Origin: Deltaproteobacteria bacterium
GTDB taxonomy: Bacteria; Desulfobacterota; Syntrophia; Syntrophales; UBA5619
Assembly: GCA_026388345.1 (NCBI GenBank)
Contig: JAPLJY010000146.1
Coordinates: 1 to 13,289, forward strand
Direction of reading: 5' to 3'
Length of the DNA stretch: 13,289 bases
Shown here: positions 1 through 7,454 of the stretch, in pieces
Layout of the letters: every line of letters starts with the position of its first letter
How positions within the stretch are numbered: the first letter of the stretch is position 1
Translations under genes and position numbers: made by a program
Notes under the pieces: generated by a model
What the model was told of the DNA's origin: nothing
The model's database searches: none
What the model saw: the letters and a program-made list of their open reading frames with translations, nothing else

Positions 1-49
1 GTCGCCTGACCTCCCGCATACTCATGACGATAATGTCCCTCCCGGCCAT
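1..49 (-). CDS. Transposase N-terminus, partial (ISNCY-like)
   Basis: A minus-strand ATG at 49 opens a frame reading MAGRDIIVMSMREVRR before the window ends. A purine-rich ribosome binding site (AAGGGGGG) lies about six bases upstream. The short sequence resembles the start of ISNCY/IS1202-type transposases, in which a similar IxMSxxE leader precedes a helix-turn-helix. Only 16 codons are visible, so the catalytic DDE domain and family cannot be confirmed. The first 14 residues equal those of the right-hand copy; the single base difference (GGG against GGT, glycine) is silent. Confidence 0.6.
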   Translation of the reverse strand, partial: MAGRDIIVMSMREVRR

Positions 50-139
50 AATTACCCCCCTTCGTTAGGGAAAAATTACAGCCTTACATTAGGACATTTC
101 TACTTTGGTGATTTAGGACATTCTCATTTTGGCGGGACA
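7..139. repeat. Inverted terminal repeat of window, left copy
   Basis: This 133-bp segment pairs with 13157-13289 in inverted orientation with one mismatch. The match stops exactly at the TGTCCCGCC tip: base 140 is C here, whereas the equivalent position on the right copy is G. That break marks the inner IS boundary. Confidence 0.9.
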
Positions 140-155
140 CGATCCAAATAATCCA

Positions 156-184
156 TTGACAGGCAATAATAGAGCCCCTATACT
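156..184 (+). promoter_or_regulatory. Sigma70-type promoter of dctPQM
   Basis: TTGACA (156-161) and TATACT (179-184) are separated by 17 bases. The spacer ends in AGAGCCCC, much like AGCCCCC at 10421-10427 and AGCCTCC in the minus-strand promoter at 7147-7174. The -10 lies about 60 bases before the dctP ribosome binding site and 17 bases inside the IS tip, so the promoter belongs to the island and not to the IS. Confidence 0.75.
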
Positions 185-251
185 CTGGCCTGTCCAATAT
201 TATTTCCTATCAAACAAACCAAAAAAACGCTACTTTAAGGAGGGAGACGAC

Positions 252-1253
252 ATGAGAAGGAAGGTTCTGCGGTTTGTCCTGGCCCTGGCGCTTGGCGTGG
301 CACTCACCGTTCCCGCGCTGCCCGCGCTGGCCCAGACGATCACCCTGAAGGGTGCGAGTCAGTTCGACGACACTCACTCGTACAACCAGACCATGCTAAA
401 GTTCGAGGATGAAGTCAAGAAGTGCTACGGCAAGCCGATCAGCTTCACGTTGCACCGCAACCGCGAACTCGGGCTGGAGAAGGATTACGTCAGTTACATG
501 AGCCAGGGCCTTTCGGTGGACTACGCCGTGTTTGCCCCGTCTCATGCGGCAACCTTCTCCAAGCCGACCACCATCATGGACATGCCGTTCCTCTTCCGGG
601 ACATCGACCATTGGAACAAGGTCCTCTCCACCGGTGCCGCGCTGAAGCCCATCTATGACGATCTGATGGCCAAGGCCGACGTCATGATGATCGGGTACGC
701 CGGCGGAGGGGTTCGCAACATCGTAGGAAAGAAGCCCGTGCGGGACATGGCCGAGTTGAAGAACCTGTCTATCCGCGTCATGGGCGCCCCCATCCAGACC
801 AAGATGTTCCAGGCCATCACGGCAGCCCCAACCGTCATCGCTTACGACGAGGTCTACAACGCCGTCCAGACCGGGGTCATCCTGGCGGGCGAGAACGAGA
901 GCCCGGGCTGGTATCAGATGAAGTGGCACGAAGTGGCGCCGAACATCTCCAAGACGATGCATGCGATCACCATCCGGCCTCTCGGATTCAGCGGGAAAAC
1001 CTTCAAAAAGCTCCCCCAGGATCTCCAGGCCTGCATCGTGAAGGCCGGCACGTTGGGCGCCGCCTATGGTCGCAAGTGGGAGCGTGAGGCCGACGACAAG
1101 ATCATGGTGCAGATGGAGAAAGAGAAGAAGATTCAAGTGTGGGATTTCAAGGATCGCGCAAAGATCCTGGAACTGGCCGCACCGGTGAAGGAGGCCTTCG
1201 CGAAGGAGGTCGGTGCGGAAAAGGTGCTGGCCAACATCAACGCGGTGAAGTAG
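252..1253 (+). CDS. dctP: TRAP transporter substrate-binding protein, DctP family
   Basis: This is the periplasmic solute receptor of a tripartite ATP-independent transporter; it captures an organic acid and delivers it to the DctQM membrane complex. The chosen ATG at 252 follows AAGGAGGG (237-244) by seven bases. It gives a classic signal peptide: MRRK, a hydrophobic stretch of leucine, alanine and valine, then ALA cleavage near residue 27. A longer TTG-started frame from 129 would bury this signal. The 333-residue length is normal for DctP. The segment LSIRVMGAPI, with Arg175, matches the family position where a conserved arginine binds the substrate carboxylate. The downstream ENESPGWYQ stretch also fits the fold. 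The substrate cannot be read from sequence; neighbouring uronate genes suggest a sugar acid, which is inference. It is separated from dctQ by 203 bases holding two hairpins. Confidence 0.93.
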   Translation: MRRKVLRFVLALALGVALTVPALPALAQTITLKGASQFDDTHSYNQTMLKFEDEVKKCYGKPISFTLHRNRELGLEKDYVSYMSQGLSVDYAVFAPSHAATFSKPTTIMDMPFLFRDIDHWNKVLSTGAALKPIYDDLMAKADVMMIGYAGGGVRNIVGKKPVRDMAELKNLSIRVMGAPIQTKMFQAITAAPTVIAYDEVYNAVQTGVILAGENESPGWYQMKWHEVAPNISKTMHAITIRPLGFSGKTFKKLPQDLQACIVKAGTLGAAYGRKWEREADDKIMVQMEKEKKIQVWDFKDRAKILELAAPVKEAFAKEVGAEKVLANINAVK

Positions 1254-1283
1254 CGCGGATCGGTTCGATCCAGCAGGTGACGC

Positions 1284-1320
1284 GTCGGCTCCCCGGAACA
1301 GCGGGGAGCCGGCTTCTTAT
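1284..1320 (+). terminator. Attenuator-like hairpin between dctP and dctQ
   Basis: GGCTCCCC (1287-1294) pairs perfectly with GGGGAGCC (1303-1310) around an 8-base loop. The stem can extend outwards by up to three pairs, including one G-T. Only a weak T-rich tail (GGCTTCTTAT) follows, so this is more likely a partial terminator or an mRNA-stabilising 3' end than a complete stop. It would favour more DctP than DctQM, as is usual for binding-protein transporters. Confidence 0.65.
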
Positions 1321-1403
1321 CGCATTAGCGGATGCAGGGTATCAGACACCGACAGGTTTTCAGGAGTCCAGTCGGCGAGGGGGTTGCGCACTTCGAACGG
1401 AAA

Positions 1404-1429
1404 CCGCCGGTGCACGGAGATTCCGGCGG
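1404..1429 (+). promoter_or_regulatory. Second hairpin upstream of dctQ
   Basis: CCGCCGG (1404-1410) and CCGGCGG (1423-1429) form a perfect 7-bp stem with a 12-base loop, about 19 bases before the dctQ ribosome binding site. No T-tract follows. It could protect a processed dctQM transcript or modulate dctQ translation. Function is inferred from position only. Confidence 0.4.
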
Positions 1430-1456
1430 GTCAGGTGCTTCCCGAACAGGAGGGTT

Positions 1457-1996
1457 ATGCACGATCATCACATGGTCAAGAGTTTCATTAACTGGTATTA
1501 CAAGGGACTCCAGACGCTCTCATGGGTCATCATGGGCGTCCTGGTGGTGCCGGTCACGCTCCAAATCTTCTCCCGGTATACGGAGCTGATTCCTCGCTGG
1601 ATCTGGACCGAGGAGGTGGCCCGCTTCTGCTTCATCTGGATGATCATCGTGGGCGCGACTCTCGCCGTGCGGGATGGATCCCATTTCGAGGTGGACGTCC
1701 TCCCATTGCCATCGAACCCAAAAGTCGAAGCGCTCTTGCGCCTTTTCGTCTACGTCGCCATGGGGACCCTGGCGGGCATCTTCGTCTGGTATGGGTGGGG
1801 GTACGCCATGTTCGGCTACTCACAGTCCTCGGAGTTGACGGGGCTCAATCTCATCTTCATTCACGGGATCTACTTTGTGGCGGGTGTGAGCTGGATCGTC
1901 TTCCTGATGGAGCGCATTCTGATCGTGTTCGCGGTGCTGCGGGGAGACAAGAACGCCATCGAGCTCCTGAGGGGGGATTTCAATGTCGCCAGGTGA
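1457..1996 (+). CDS. dctQ: TRAP transporter small permease, DctQ family
   Basis: This is the small membrane subunit of the TRAP transporter, joining the binding protein to the large permease DctM. ATG at 1457 follows CAGGAGGG closely; the open frame extends upstream to 1139 but without family similarity or a ribosome binding site. The 179-residue product has about four hydrophobic segments: near residues 17-34, 55-72, 92-115 and 130-152. It carries the DctQ signature region WTEEVARFCFIWMIIVGATL followed by AVRDGSHFEVD, close to the family pattern of E-E-x-A-R, an aromatic helix and a G-x-H-x-x-V-D turn. It overlaps dctM by 14 bases, which implies translational coupling. Confidence 0.92.
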   Translation: MHDHHMVKSFINWYYKGLQTLSWVIMGVLVVPVTLQIFSRYTELIPRWIWTEEVARFCFIWMIIVGATLAVRDGSHFEVDVLPLPSNPKVEALLRLFVYVAMGTLAGIFVWYGWGYAMFGYSQSSELTGLNLIFIHGIYFVAGVSWIVFLMERILIVFAVLRGDKNAIELLRGDFNVAR

Positions 1997-3284
1997 AGTC
2001 GCAGCGATTCTGTTCGGGACCTTCGCATTCCTGGTCATCCTGCGTGTGCCGGTGGCATTCGCCCTCGGGCTCGCCACGCTGCCGATCATGGTCATCGATC
2101 CGCGACTGACCCCGGTCCTGATGATGGGCGAGATGACCAAGGCCTACAACTCGTTTATCCTGCTTGCAGTGCCGTTCTTCCTCCTCTCCGCGAACATTAT
2201 GAACGCGGCGGGGATCACCGACCGCTTGATCGACCTCACCAAGTGCTTGGTGGGGCGGTATCGCGGGGGACTCGCCTACATCAACGTCGTCGTGAGCATG
2301 ATCTTTGGGGGGATCTCCGGCTCCTCGACGGCGGACGCGGCGGGCGAGGGCTCCATCATCATCCCGGCCATGGAGAAGCAAGGCTACGATAAGAGCTTCA
2401 CCGTGGCCATCACCTGCTGCTCCTCAGTCATGGGGGTCATCATCCCGCCCAGCATCCTGATGGTGGTCTGGGGCGGCGTGATGAACGTCTCCATCGGCGC
2501 CATGTTCCTGGGGGGCTTCATCCCCGGCATTATGGTGGGCGTGTCCCAGATGATTGCGACCTGGTTCTACGCGCGGGCCCGGAATTACCCCATCTACGCA
2601 AAGCCGACCCTCAAGGAGTTCTTCGTCTCCGTGTGGGCCGCGCTGGCCGCGATGATGACGCCGGTGATCATCATCGGGGGCGTGGTAGGCGGGTTCTTCA
2701 CCCCCACGGAGGCGGCCGTGGTGGCCGTGCTCTATTCCTTCTTCGTCGGCCTGTTCATCCACCGCACGATGGGTCTCAAGCAGATCAGAGAGGTGCTTTA
2801 CAACACCGCGCGCCTGGGCTCGATCTCGCTGTTCTGCATCGGGACGGCGTCGGCCTTCGGCTGGGTGATGGCCTACTACCAGATTCCCGCAGCGGTCATC
2901 AAGTACCTCACTCAGTTCGGCGTTGGGGTGGTGAGCGTGGGGCTGGTGGAGGCGGGGGCATTTCTCTTCATCGGATGCTTCATCGACGCGGTGCCGGCCA
3001 TCATCATCATCGCGCCAATCCTGGCACCCATGGCGCTGAAGGTCGGGATGCACCCGATTCATTTCGCGCTGATAGGGGTCGTGTCACTCGCCTTCGGTCT
3101 GGTGACGCCCCCGTACGGCCTGTGCCTCCTGATCGACGTGGCCATCGCCAAAACCACGGTGTCCCACGTGATCAAGGACGTTATCATCATCCTGATCCCG
3201 ATGCTGATCATGCTGTTCCTGATCATCCTGTTCCCGCAGGTGGTCCTGTTTATCCCGAAGCTGTTCATGCCCAAGTTCGTCTAG
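1983..3284 (+). CDS. dctM: TRAP transporter large permease, DctM family
   Basis: This is the transport subunit, a sodium-coupled permease of the inner membrane. ATG at 1983 lies inside the end of dctQ and follows GAGGGGGGATTTCA, a strong ribosome binding site. The 433-residue length is standard. It is hydrophobic throughout, consistent with eleven to thirteen membrane segments. Family marks are GGISGSSTADAAGEGS in the first half, GGFFTPTEAAVVAVLYSFF in the middle and TPPYGLCLLIDVAIA near the end. Together with dctP and dctQ it forms a complete transporter. No clear terminator follows; 3285-3490 holds no recognisable gene. Confidence 0.95.
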   Translation: MSPGEVAAILFGTFAFLVILRVPVAFALGLATLPIMVIDPRLTPVLMMGEMTKAYNSFILLAVPFFLLSANIMNAAGITDRLIDLTKCLVGRYRGGLAYINVVVSMIFGGISGSSTADAAGEGSIIIPAMEKQGYDKSFTVAITCCSSVMGVIIPPSILMVVWGGVMNVSIGAMFLGGFIPGIMVGVSQMIATWFYARARNYPIYAKPTLKEFFVSVWAALAAMMTPVIIIGGVVGGFFTPTEAAVVAVLYSFFVGLFIHRTMGLKQIREVLYNTARLGSISLFCIGTASAFGWVMAYYQIPAAVIKYLTQFGVGVVSVGLVEAGAFLFIGCFIDAVPAIIIIAPILAPMALKVGMHPIHFALIGVVSLAFGLVTPPYGLCLLIDVAIAKTTVSHVIKDVIIILIPMLIMLFLIILFPQVVLFIPKLFMPKFV

Positions 3285-3490
3285 CGCGAACCGTCTGGGC
3301 GAGGAAGACACCGGGGGCGCGCACGCTGGCGCAACTGCGCGAAATGTTGCATGTCCTCGAGATGCTGTTGAGCGCGGCAGAACGCAAAGCGTGTGATGCC
3401 GTCAATCCGCCGGGCAATTCCCTAACCGGTTTCCACAATAGTACCGGCTGGATGAAGGCGACAGTCGTTTGAGGAGTGCAAAGAATAAGC
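3285..3490. other. Intergenic segment between dctM and CoA-transferase
   Basis: I see no gene, RNA or convincing promoter here. A GC-rich stretch around 3316-3342 can fold weakly but lacks a T-tract. Base composition shifts across this segment from dctM to the CGCG-rich CoA-transferase, so it may contain an old joining point. Confidence 0.35.
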
Positions 3491-5071
3491 ATGTCGCGAA
3501 TACAAGTCATCCCTCCTGAACAGGCTGCCGCGCGCATTCCCGATGGTGCGACGCTCTGTGTCAGTTCATCCTCCGGGCTGAACTGTCCTGACGCGATTCT
3601 CCAAGCGATCGGAGAACGCTTTGCCAATACCGGCGCGCCGAAGAATCTCACGAGCATTCACCCGATTGCCTCCGGCGACCTGTACGGCATCGCTGGGATT
3701 GATCATCTCGCGCGGCCGGGATTGTTGCGGCGCGCGATTGCCGGTTCATATCCGAGCGGACCATCATCCATGCCTTCGCCAAGAATTTGGCAGATGATCA
3801 ATCGCAACGAAATAGAAGCGTACAACTTTCCGAGCGGCACGCTCTTTCACATGCTTCGCGAAGGCGCAGCGAAACGACCCGGCATACTGACCAAAGTCGG
3901 ATTGGACACGTTCATTGACCCGCGTCGGCAAGGCGGGCGCATGAACGATTGCACTCCCGCCGACATCGTGCGTGTCGTCGAGTTTGACGGCGAAGAATGG
4001 CTTTACTTCAAAGCGCTTCAGCCGGACATCGCGATCATTCGCGGCACGACGGCTGACGAGTACGGAAATATCTCCATGGAACACGAAGGCGCATACCTCG
4101 GCGCGTACGATGTCGCGCTCGCGGCGAGGAACAATCGCGGCACCGTCATCGCGCAGGTCAAGCGATTGACCACAGCAGGTGCGCTTCATCCGCAATCGGT
4201 GCGTGTGCCGGGCATTTTGGTGGATTACCTCGTCGTCGTTCCCGAGCAATGGCAGACGACACAGACGCCGTACGATCCGGCGATCAGCGGCGAGACGCGG
4301 CGTCCGCTCAGCGAATGGAAGCCGCTGCCATTCGACACCGACAAGATCATCGCGCGCCGCGCGGCGATGACGCTACGGCAAGACGAAGCGGTCAACCTGG
4401 GCTTCGGTATTTCCGCGCTCGTCCCGGAGATCTTGCTTGAAGAAGGTTTGCACGGCGCGGTGACTTGGGTGATCGAACAAGGTGCGGTCGGCGGATTGCC
4501 GTTGACCGGCTTTCCATTCGGCTGCGCGGTCAACGCGCAGGCGATCGTGCCATCGCCGGATCAGTTCACGTACTTTCACGGCGGCGGATTTGATCGCAGT
4601 CTGCTTTCGTTCATGCAAGTAGACCGGGACGGGAACGTGAATGTATCGCGCCTCGCAGCGCGTCCGCACGTAACGGCGGGCGCGGGCGGCTTCATTGACA
4701 TCACGGCAAACGCACGGCAGATCGTTTTCAGCGGCTATTTTACAGCGGGCGGTTTGGAGTTGGCGCTTGAAAATGGCAAACTGCGAATCGTCAAAGAAGG
4801 CAAGGCGCGCAAATTTATGTGCGCGGTCGAGCATGTTACCTTCAGCGGCCGCCGCGCGCGCATTAATCGGCAAGACATCACGTATGTTACCGAGCGCTGC
4901 GTCATCAAACTCGAACCCGCCGGACTCACGGTGACCGAAATCGCACCCGGTGTTGATTTAGCGCGCGATGTGCTTGCGCAAGCAGACATCGAACTGCGCG
5001 TCAGCCCAAATCTGAAAACGATGGATGCGCGCTTGTTCAAACCGGCGGCGATGGGGTTGGTGCTGGAATGA
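3491..5071 (+). CDS. Acyl-CoA:acetate/3-ketoacid CoA-transferase (YdiF/Pct type)
   Basis: This enzyme moves CoA between carboxylic acids by way of a glutamyl-CoA thioester. The 526-residue protein has the fused alpha and beta domains of the YdiF/propionate CoA-transferase group, whose usual length is 517-531. Early marks include GTFIDPRRQGGRMN near residue 139, matching GTFVDPRQQGG of E. coli YdiF as I recall it. The second half contains VIEQGAVGGLPLTGFPFG, where Glu329 is in the position of the catalytic glutamate, then YFHGGGFDRSLLSF, GAGGFIDITANARQIVF and ITERCVIKL. ATG at 3491 is preferred over GTG at 3476, because the GAGGAG sequence overlaps that GTG; the spacing to the ATG is long, about 13 bases. 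CGCG is frequent, unlike its neighbours, suggesting a separate origin. Substrates are unknown: acetate, propionate, lactate or a ketoacid are possible. Confidence 0.9.
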   Translation: MSRIQVIPPEQAAARIPDGATLCVSSSSGLNCPDAILQAIGERFANTGAPKNLTSIHPIASGDLYGIAGIDHLARPGLLRRAIAGSYPSGPSSMPSPRIWQMINRNEIEAYNFPSGTLFHMLREGAAKRPGILTKVGLDTFIDPRRQGGRMNDCTPADIVRVVEFDGEEWLYFKALQPDIAIIRGTTADEYGNISMEHEGAYLGAYDVALAARNNRGTVIAQVKRLTTAGALHPQSVRVPGILVDYLVVVPEQWQTTQTPYDPAISGETRRPLSEWKPLPFDTDKIIARRAAMTLRQDEAVNLGFGISALVPEILLEEGLHGAVTWVIEQGAVGGLPLTGFPFGCAVNAQAIVPSPDQFTYFHGGGFDRSLLSFMQVDRDGNVNVSRLAARPHVTAGAGGFIDITANARQIVFSGYFTAGGLELALENGKLRIVKEGKARKFMCAVEHVTFSGRRARINRQDITYVTERCVIKLEPAGLTVTEIAPGVDLARDVLAQADIELRVSPNLKTMDARLFKPAAMGLVLE

Positions 5072-5100
5072 GTTGGTTGTGCCATAGCGAGCAATGGCCC

Positions 5101-5124
5101 CCGGTGTGCCGCACCGGTTTTATT
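5101..5124 (+). terminator. Rho-independent terminator after CoA-transferase
   Basis: CCGGTG (5101-5106) pairs with CACCGG (5112-5117) around TGCCG and is followed by TTTTATT. It lies 30 bases after the CoA-transferase stop and between two converging units. The opposite strand has no T-tract beyond the stem, so it mainly serves the + strand. Confidence 0.7.
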
Positions 5125-5168
5125 CAGGGAAGAAACTTGTTCTTTTTGCTCATCATCCATCAGACCGC

Positions 5169-6008
5169 TCAGAATCCATAGAGCTCAGCGGGGTTGTCCC
5201 TCAAGATCTTGTTCCGGACGGTTTCGTCATCCACCCAGTCGAGCAGCAAGTCAAGCAAATCCGCTTCGTCCGGTCGATTCTTCTGACCCGGATGAGGCCA
5301 ATTGCTGGCCCACAGCATTCGCTCGGGTGCGGCCTTGGCCAGCGCCCGTGCCTCAGGAGCGACATCCGCCCAATCCGGGGCGCCTGATACGGAAGATTCA
5401 TAGGGAGCCGACAGCTTGACCCAGCACCGGCCGGTTTCCAGAAACCGCAACAGCACCTTAAAAGCCGGATCACCGGTTGGCACCGGTCCCATGAACCGCC
5501 CCACATGATCCACCACCAGCGTGCCCGGCAGGCGTTTCAGCATCGCCTCCCGCTGGGGAAATTCCCTTCCGTTCATCTGGAGCTGAATGTGCCAGCCGAA
5601 ATTGTGCACCCGCGCGGCCACCTCTTCCAGAATATCCCAGGGTACGGCGCCTCCGGGGAGCATATGAAATCGCGCGCCCCGGACACCCAGCCGGGTCAGC
5701 CGGTCCAACTCAGCGTCGCTGGTCGAAGCGTTGACCACCATTACCCCCCGGGCATTTTCACCGATTGCCTTCATCGCCGCCAGTTGACAAGAGTTATCCA
5801 TGCCATAGGTGGTCGACTGGACGATCACCACCCGCTCCAGATTCAGCCGCTTTTGAAGCGACCGGTATTCGTCCACCCAGGCATCGGGCGGCGTCATGAG
5901 CGCCGTGGGAGCTGAAGAGAATGTGGCGTTGTAAAAATGCATATGTGTATCGCAGGCCCCTTTGGGGGCGGTCAGCCTGGGGGTTTTCCTGCCATTTGAT
6001 GAATCCAT
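5169..6008 (-). CDS. Amidohydrolase-2 family, D-galactarolactone isomerase-like
   Basis: A TIM-barrel metal-dependent hydrolase of the COG3618 group, which includes 2-pyrone-4,6-dicarboxylate lactonase and D-galactarolactone isomerase (Gli). The likely reaction is isomerisation of the aldarolactone produced by uronate dehydrogenase. Visible marks are CDTHMHFY (His22 and His24, the strand-1 HxH), LPGGAVPWD, VVDHVGRF, WVKLSAPYESS and ASNWPHPG. PGGAV, YESS and NWPH recur in the characterised Agrobacterium Gli as I remember it. ATG at 6008 is chosen because GAGGAGGG abuts the alternative ATG at 6014, leaving no spacing, but sits six bases before 6008. The 279-residue length is typical. It begins 27 bases after udh ends, on the same strand, so the two are surely one operon. 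A related lactonase activity cannot be excluded. Confidence 0.85.
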   Translation of the reverse strand: MDSSNGRKTPRLTAPKGACDTHMHFYNATFSSAPTALMTPPDAWVDEYRSLQKRLNLERVVIVQSTTYGMDNSCQLAAMKAIGENARGVMVVNASTSDAELDRLTRLGVRGARFHMLPGGAVPWDILEEVAARVHNFGWHIQLQMNGREFPQREAMLKRLPGTLVVDHVGRFMGPVPTGDPAFKVLLRFLETGRCWVKLSAPYESSVSGAPDWADVAPEARALAKAAPERMLWASNWPHPGQKNRPDEADLLDLLLDWVDDETVRNKILRDNPAELYGF

Positions 6009-6035
6009 TTTCATCCCTCCTCAGATTTGTCGAGT

Positions 6036-6944
6036 TTAATCAATTTTATCCACGTCGCCGGTGAACTCCATGGCGCAGTAGGGGCCTCCCTGGAACAATC
6101 CCTCGGCCGGCGGTTCATCGGCCTGTACCGCCTTGATGGCCGAAACGACCGCTGCCTGGTCTGCCGCGTCCGTGGTGCCGCTCTTGGATACGACCTGACT
6201 CTGTTCCCGGGCCCGGCGCTGTGCCGCGAAAATCTCTTCCGCAAAGTCCTCGGAATTATCCCGGGGACGATATCCCAGACGTTCAGCCGGCGTGTTGTCC
6301 CACCAGCTTCGGTCATTGCCGGATACCCCCCATACCACTTCGTAATGAAGATCCAGGGGCGCATCCAGACAAACCCGGATCAGTTGCACCATGTCCGGAT
6401 GACTGAGCCAACAGCTCAGCATTCTCACATTCAACGGCCGGGGCTGAAACGATCCGATTCGCATACATATATTGCTCATGCCATATTTGTCCGCATACAG
6501 GCGTGCCAGCGCCTCCCCGAAAACCTTGGTGGCTGCGTAACGGCAATCGGGACGCGGCGGATCACTGACCGTAAGCTTGCGGTCTCTCCGGTGGTAACCG
6601 ACAAGATGGTTGGTGCTGGCAAACACGAAACGTTTTATTCCATGGCGCCGGGCAGCCTCAAACGTGTTGAAGGCGCCGAGGATATTGCTTTTCAAAACCA
6701 CATCCCACGTCCCCTCCTCGGCCTTGCCTCCCAGGTGAATGACGGCATCCACCCCTTCCATGGCGGTATCCACTTCATCATAGTTATCCAGATTGGCCAG
6801 CACGATCTCCTCACCGGTCTCGGGATCTCCGAAAGGCCTGCGATGGGAAAGACGCAATACCGGGTAGACTCCCCTGAGCGCTTCACGAAGCACTCGTCCG
6901 ATGACACCGTCAGCACCGGTCATCAAAACACGATTATACATCAT
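6036..6944 (-). CDS. udh: NAD-dependent uronate dehydrogenase
   Basis: This is a short-chain/extended-type dehydrogenase that oxidises the C1 of D-glucuronate or D-galacturonate to the aldarolactone with NAD. Residues 9-16 (TGADGVIG) form the nucleotide-binding loop. FASTNHLVGYH is followed by YAATK, giving the catalytic Tyr136 and Lys140. The uronate dehydrogenase pattern continues with RIGSFQPRPLNVRMLSCWLS and VVWGVSGNDRSWWDN, closely matching Udh of Agrobacterium and Pseudomonas as remembered. At 302 residues it is longer than the usual 265 or so, with an extra C-terminal tail of about 35 residues that I do not recognise. Two ATGs (6944 and 6941) are possible; AAGGA lies four and seven bases upstream respectively, slightly favouring 6941. 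It is first in the operon with the Gli-like gene, with a long leader from the promoter at 7147-7174. Confidence 0.9.
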   Translation of the reverse strand: MMYNRVLMTGADGVIGRVLREALRGVYPVLRLSHRRPFGDPETGEEIVLANLDNYDEVDTAMEGVDAVIHLGGKAEEGTWDVVLKSNILGAFNTFEAARRHGIKRFVFASTNHLVGYHRRDRKLTVSDPPRPDCRYAATKVFGEALARLYADKYGMSNICMRIGSFQPRPLNVRMLSCWLSHPDMVQLIRVCLDAPLDLHYEVVWGVSGNDRSWWDNTPAERLGYRPRDNSEDFAEEIFAAQRRAREQSQVVSKSGTTDAADQAAVVSAIKAVQADEPPAEGLFQGGPYCAMEFTGDVDKID

Positions 6945-7080
6945 CCTATCCTTTCAATGATTACTCTTCGGTCCCAATCCTATCCCTATCATCCGAGATA
7001 AAAATCGACGGCAAAACCACACCGGAACGGGTCTGTTACCATCTCTTTAGACACCTTGGTCTCGTGGATTTTCAATTTAA

Positions 7081-7110
7081 AATCAAAGATCATTCAGCAT
7101 TACTTTGATT
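7081..7110 (-). promoter_or_regulatory. Inverted repeat in the udh leader (possible operator)
   Basis: AATCAAAG (7081-7088) and CTTTGATT (7103-7110) form a perfect 8-bp inverted repeat with a 14-base centre. It lies roughly 30 to 60 bases downstream of the expected transcription start. It may bind a dimeric regulator or fold in the leader RNA; it does not resemble a terminator, because no T-tract follows. No copy is seen at the other two related promoters. Confidence 0.4.
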
Positions 7111-7146
7111 TGTTTGCTTGATAAGGCATTGCTTTCGATGGTGGGA

Positions 7147-7174
7147 AGTATAGGAGGCTGTTTTTGCTTGTCAA
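7147..7174 (-). promoter_or_regulatory. Sigma70-type promoter of the udh operon
   Basis: Read on the minus strand, TTGACA (7174-7169) and TATACT (7152-7147) are separated by 16 bases. The 40-base block 7144-7183 matches 10397-10436 on the plus strand at 39 positions. The consensus boxes and the recurrence make this a strong promoter call. The distance to the udh start codon is about 200 bases. Confidence 0.8.
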
Positions 7175-7308
7175 GGGATATTTAACATCCGAATTGTCTC
7201 AAAAGGCAAGATATTATTGGCACAAGAAACGAACCAGGATGTCAATAGCAACCTGATTCGCTCGCGGAATGGCTTCCTTCTTGTTCGACCCGTTATGCGC
7301 GCCAAAAA

Positions 7309-7443
7309 TCACCTGTCGATAGGCGCAGAGGGTGTGCGCGGGCTAACGGTTTGGATTCGAACACAGTCATCACCGGATTTTGCAAGGACCAAATTGGCAA
7401 ATCTCCGGGCGGCCCGGGCAAGTGCGAAAAACTCCCGCATCAT
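7309..7443 (-). CDS. Doubtful 44-codon ORF downstream of the MFS remnant
   Basis: ATG at 7443 starts 11 bases after the MFS stop on the same strand, with a GGAAGG sequence just upstream. The product (MMREFFALARAARRFANLVL...) resembles nothing I recognise. It may be the truncated start of a further operon gene whose remainder was lost, since the next 100 bases show another open stretch in a different frame. It could equally be chance. Confidence 0.25.
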   Translation of the reverse strand: MMREFFALARAARRFANLVLAKSGDDCVRIQTVSPRTPSAPIDR

Positions 7444-7454
7444 GATCCTTCCGA

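Larger units (their letters stand above)
1..139 (-). mobile_element. Left partial insertion sequence end (ISNCY/IS1202-like)
   Basis: Bases 7-139 are the reverse complement of 13157-13289 with a single mismatch (C at 41 against T at 13255 on the other copy). The inner tip reads TGTCCCGCC on the minus strand (131-139). Two imperfect 20-bp direct repeats ending in ATGTCCTAA (113-132 and 89-108 in minus-strand reading) look like tandem transposase-binding sites. They are followed by the start of an ORF at 49 that runs out of the window to the left. The element is cut by the window edge, so its outer end and any target duplication cannot be seen. The IS family is recalled from the protein start, not searched. 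Confidence 0.75.
6945..7454. other. Gene-poor region upstream of udh
   Basis: This 510-base stretch holds the udh promoter, a roughly 200-base leader and an 8-bp inverted repeat (7081-7110). The rest, up to the end of the broken MFS gene, contains only a 44-codon minus-strand ORF of doubtful status (7309-7443) and a meaningless opposite-strand frame. Confidence 0.5.

Noticed and set aside
129..251. Extended N-terminus of dctP starting at TTG 129
   Set aside because: It would begin inside the IS tip, cross the promoter and bury the signal peptide. The ATG at 252 has an ideal ribosome binding site.
396..1136. Long minus-strand frame opposite dctP
   Set aside because: It is a low-complexity, His/Asp/Gly-rich shadow with no family marks; dctP on the + strand has a signal peptide, ribosome binding site and clear homology.
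2424..3062. 212-codon minus-strand frame opposite dctM
   Set aside because: Composition typical of a reverse reading of a hydrophobic gene; no motif or ribosome binding site.
6027..7001. 324-codon plus-strand frame over udh
   Set aside because: The opposite strand encodes a full uronate dehydrogenase with NAD-binding and YxxxK motifs; this frame has no recognisable domain.
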